Source: CAXQRU01 sp964226685 (GTDB lineage Bacteria > Pseudomonadota > Gammaproteobacteria > Pseudomonadales > Cellvibrionaceae). Taken from it: 15,488 nucleotides of DNA. Positions 14,599 through 15,488 of this stretch are shown in pieces. How positions within the stretch are numbered: position 1 is the stretch's first letter; every line of letters starts with the position of its first letter. Below the pieces are notes generated by a model that did no database searches, was not told the DNA's origin, and saw nothing but the letters and a program-made list of their open reading frames with translations. The position numbers and the translations under genes were made by a program. The stretch lies in contig CAXQRU010000036.1 of assembly GCA_964226685.1 (NCBI GenBank), forward strand, positions 1-15,488. The letters are read 5' to 3'.

Positions 14599-15488
14599 TT
14601 ACCCTTTCTTTTTAGTGGCGCTTGCCGCTCTAGCCGATGCAATCTCTTGAGACAATTGCCAAACCGCCATGGCATATAATCGGCTATGGTTATAGCGCGT
14701 AATCACATAGAAGTTATGCAAACCTAACCAATATTCGGTACCGTCTTTTGCCTCCAACTTCATAGCGGTAGCATCACTTTTTTCAGGCAGCACTATCGCA
14801 GGAGAAAAGCCTTTCGCGCTTAATGAGCCCACTGTTTCTTCTGGCTTTAAGGTCGTGTTGGTATGTTTATCATCAAACTCTTTGGTGACTTTTGCACGAA
14901 CGACAACGGTTTCACCTTTTTTCCAGCCATGCTTGGCAAAATAGTTGGCCACACTGCCAATTGCGTCCTTTTCATTATTCCAAATATCAACAAAGCCGTC
15001 TTTATCAAAATCTACCGCATACGCTCGATAACTAGAGGGTATAAATTGTCCATAACCCATGGCACCCGCATATGAACCTTTGAGAGTCAGCGGTTTTTGG
15101 TTTTGCTCTCGAGCCAGCAACAAAAACTCTTGTAGTTCCTTACGAAAAAAAGCGCCTCTTGGAGGGTAATCAAACGCTAATGTAGACAAAGCATCCATGA
15201 CTCTGTAGCTGCCTTTATTTTGTCCATACCGAGTTTCGACCCCAATAATGGCGACGATAATTTCTGGGGGCACACCATATTCTTCACTAGCTGATGCCAA
15301 GGTTTTTGCGTTTTTATTCCAAAAATCCACTCCTTGACTGATGGTATTGGGTTTGATGAAAATATCTCGATATTCACCCCACGTTAAAGTTTTTTCTGCA
15401 GGCCGAGAAATCGCATCAATGATTGATTGCTTTTTGTTCGTTTTAGAAAATAGCGATTGCAGCGCAGCCTTATCAAATTTATGTTCTT
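14599..15488 (-). CDS. mltB: Lytic murein transglycosylase B (5' end beyond the window)
   Basis: MltB cleaves the glycan strands of peptidoglycan with formation of 1,6-anhydromuramic ends. The frame is open to the right edge of the window, so about 295 C-terminal residues are visible and the signal peptide or lipobox is not. The visible N-terminal part reads FDKAALQSLF, ISRPAEKTLTW and YRDIFI, typical of MltB. Then come EEYGVPPEIIVAIIGVETRYG with the catalytic Glu in 'VETRYG', the AGAMGYGQFIPSSYRAYAVDFDKDG segment (an EF-hand-like loop in E. coli Slt35), and a C-terminal 'YNHSRLYAMAVWQL'. The GTG codon ending at 15330 is an internal valine, not a start. It sits four bases upstream of rlpA, which suggests an operon of two transglycosylases with different glycan preferences. 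MltB and the soluble SltB1 type cannot be separated without the N-terminus. Confidence 0.93.
   Translation of the reverse strand, partial: EHKFDKAALQSLFSKTNKKQSIIDAISRPAEKTLTWGEYRDIFIKPNTISQGVDFWNKNAKTLASASEEYGVPPEIIVAIIGVETRYGQNKGSYRVMDALSTLAFDYPPRGAFFRKELQEFLLLAREQNQKPLTLKGSYAGAMGYGQFIPSSYRAYAVDFDKDGFVDIWNNEKDAIGSVANYFAKHGWKKGETVVVRAKVTKEFDDKHTNTTLKPEETVGSLSAKGFSPAIVLPEKSDATAMKLEAKDGTEYWLGLHNFYVITRYNHSRLYAMAVWQLSQEIASARAASATKKKG

Noticed and set aside
13794..14675. Longer RlpA with 27 extra N-terminal residues
   Set aside because: It would place a basic, non-hydrophobic segment before the lipoprotein signal peptide and overlap mltB; ATG 14594 has a good ribosome site.
14599..15330. MltB as a complete 243-residue protein starting at 15330
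   Set aside because: The start codon there is GTG inside a frame open to the window end, and the upstream residues (ISRPAEKTLTW and others) are conserved MltB sequence.

Overview
The window looks like a gene-dense stretch of chromosome from a gammaproteobacterium, probably a free-living aquatic relative of the Oceanospirillales or Pseudomonadales. This rests on the gene families and their order: efp-epmA opposite epmB, fimX beside serB, and mltB-rlpA-dacA-ybeD-lipB-lipA. GC content looks moderate by eye. I cannot name a genus. I see no mobile element, tRNA, rRNA, CRISPR array or phage gene, and no gene-free stretch longer than about 140 bases.

Left part, plus strand (1-3282): the end of cheD, then cheB, which are the adaptation enzymes of a chemosensory pathway whose other genes probably lie upstream. 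These are followed by srkA (stress-response protein kinase) and cysE (serine acetyltransferase). Translation elongation block (3279-5844): efp and epmA run leftwards as a coupled pair, and epmB runs rightwards from the same intergenic region. EpmB makes (R)-beta-lysine and EpmA attaches it to Lys34 of EF-P, so the substrate protein and both modifying enzymes are together. cysE and epmA meet tail to tail with overlapping stop codons.

Centre (5915-9707): an unrecognised 526-residue protein with a PilZ-like C-terminal region, then a FimX-type protein (degenerate receiver, PAS, degenerate GGDEF, degenerate EAL). FimX in Pseudomonas and Xanthomonas is a catalytically inactive c-di-GMP receptor for type IV pilus assembly, and in Xanthomonas it works with a PilZ protein. 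The uncharacterised gene is therefore the best candidate here for something not yet described: a possible FimX partner. It also has the only Pro-Pro-Pro motif among the window's proteins, and it sits next to the EF-P block.

Right part, minus strand (15488-9747): mltB (cut by the window end), rlpA, dacA, ybeD, lipB, lipA and serB. The first six are packed with gaps of 4 to about 70 bases or with overlapping start/stop codons and look like one operon. It joins peptidoglycan remodelling (MltB, RlpA, DacA) to lipoate synthesis (LipB, LipA). serB follows 34 bases after lipA and meets fimX tail to tail across a perfect hairpin.
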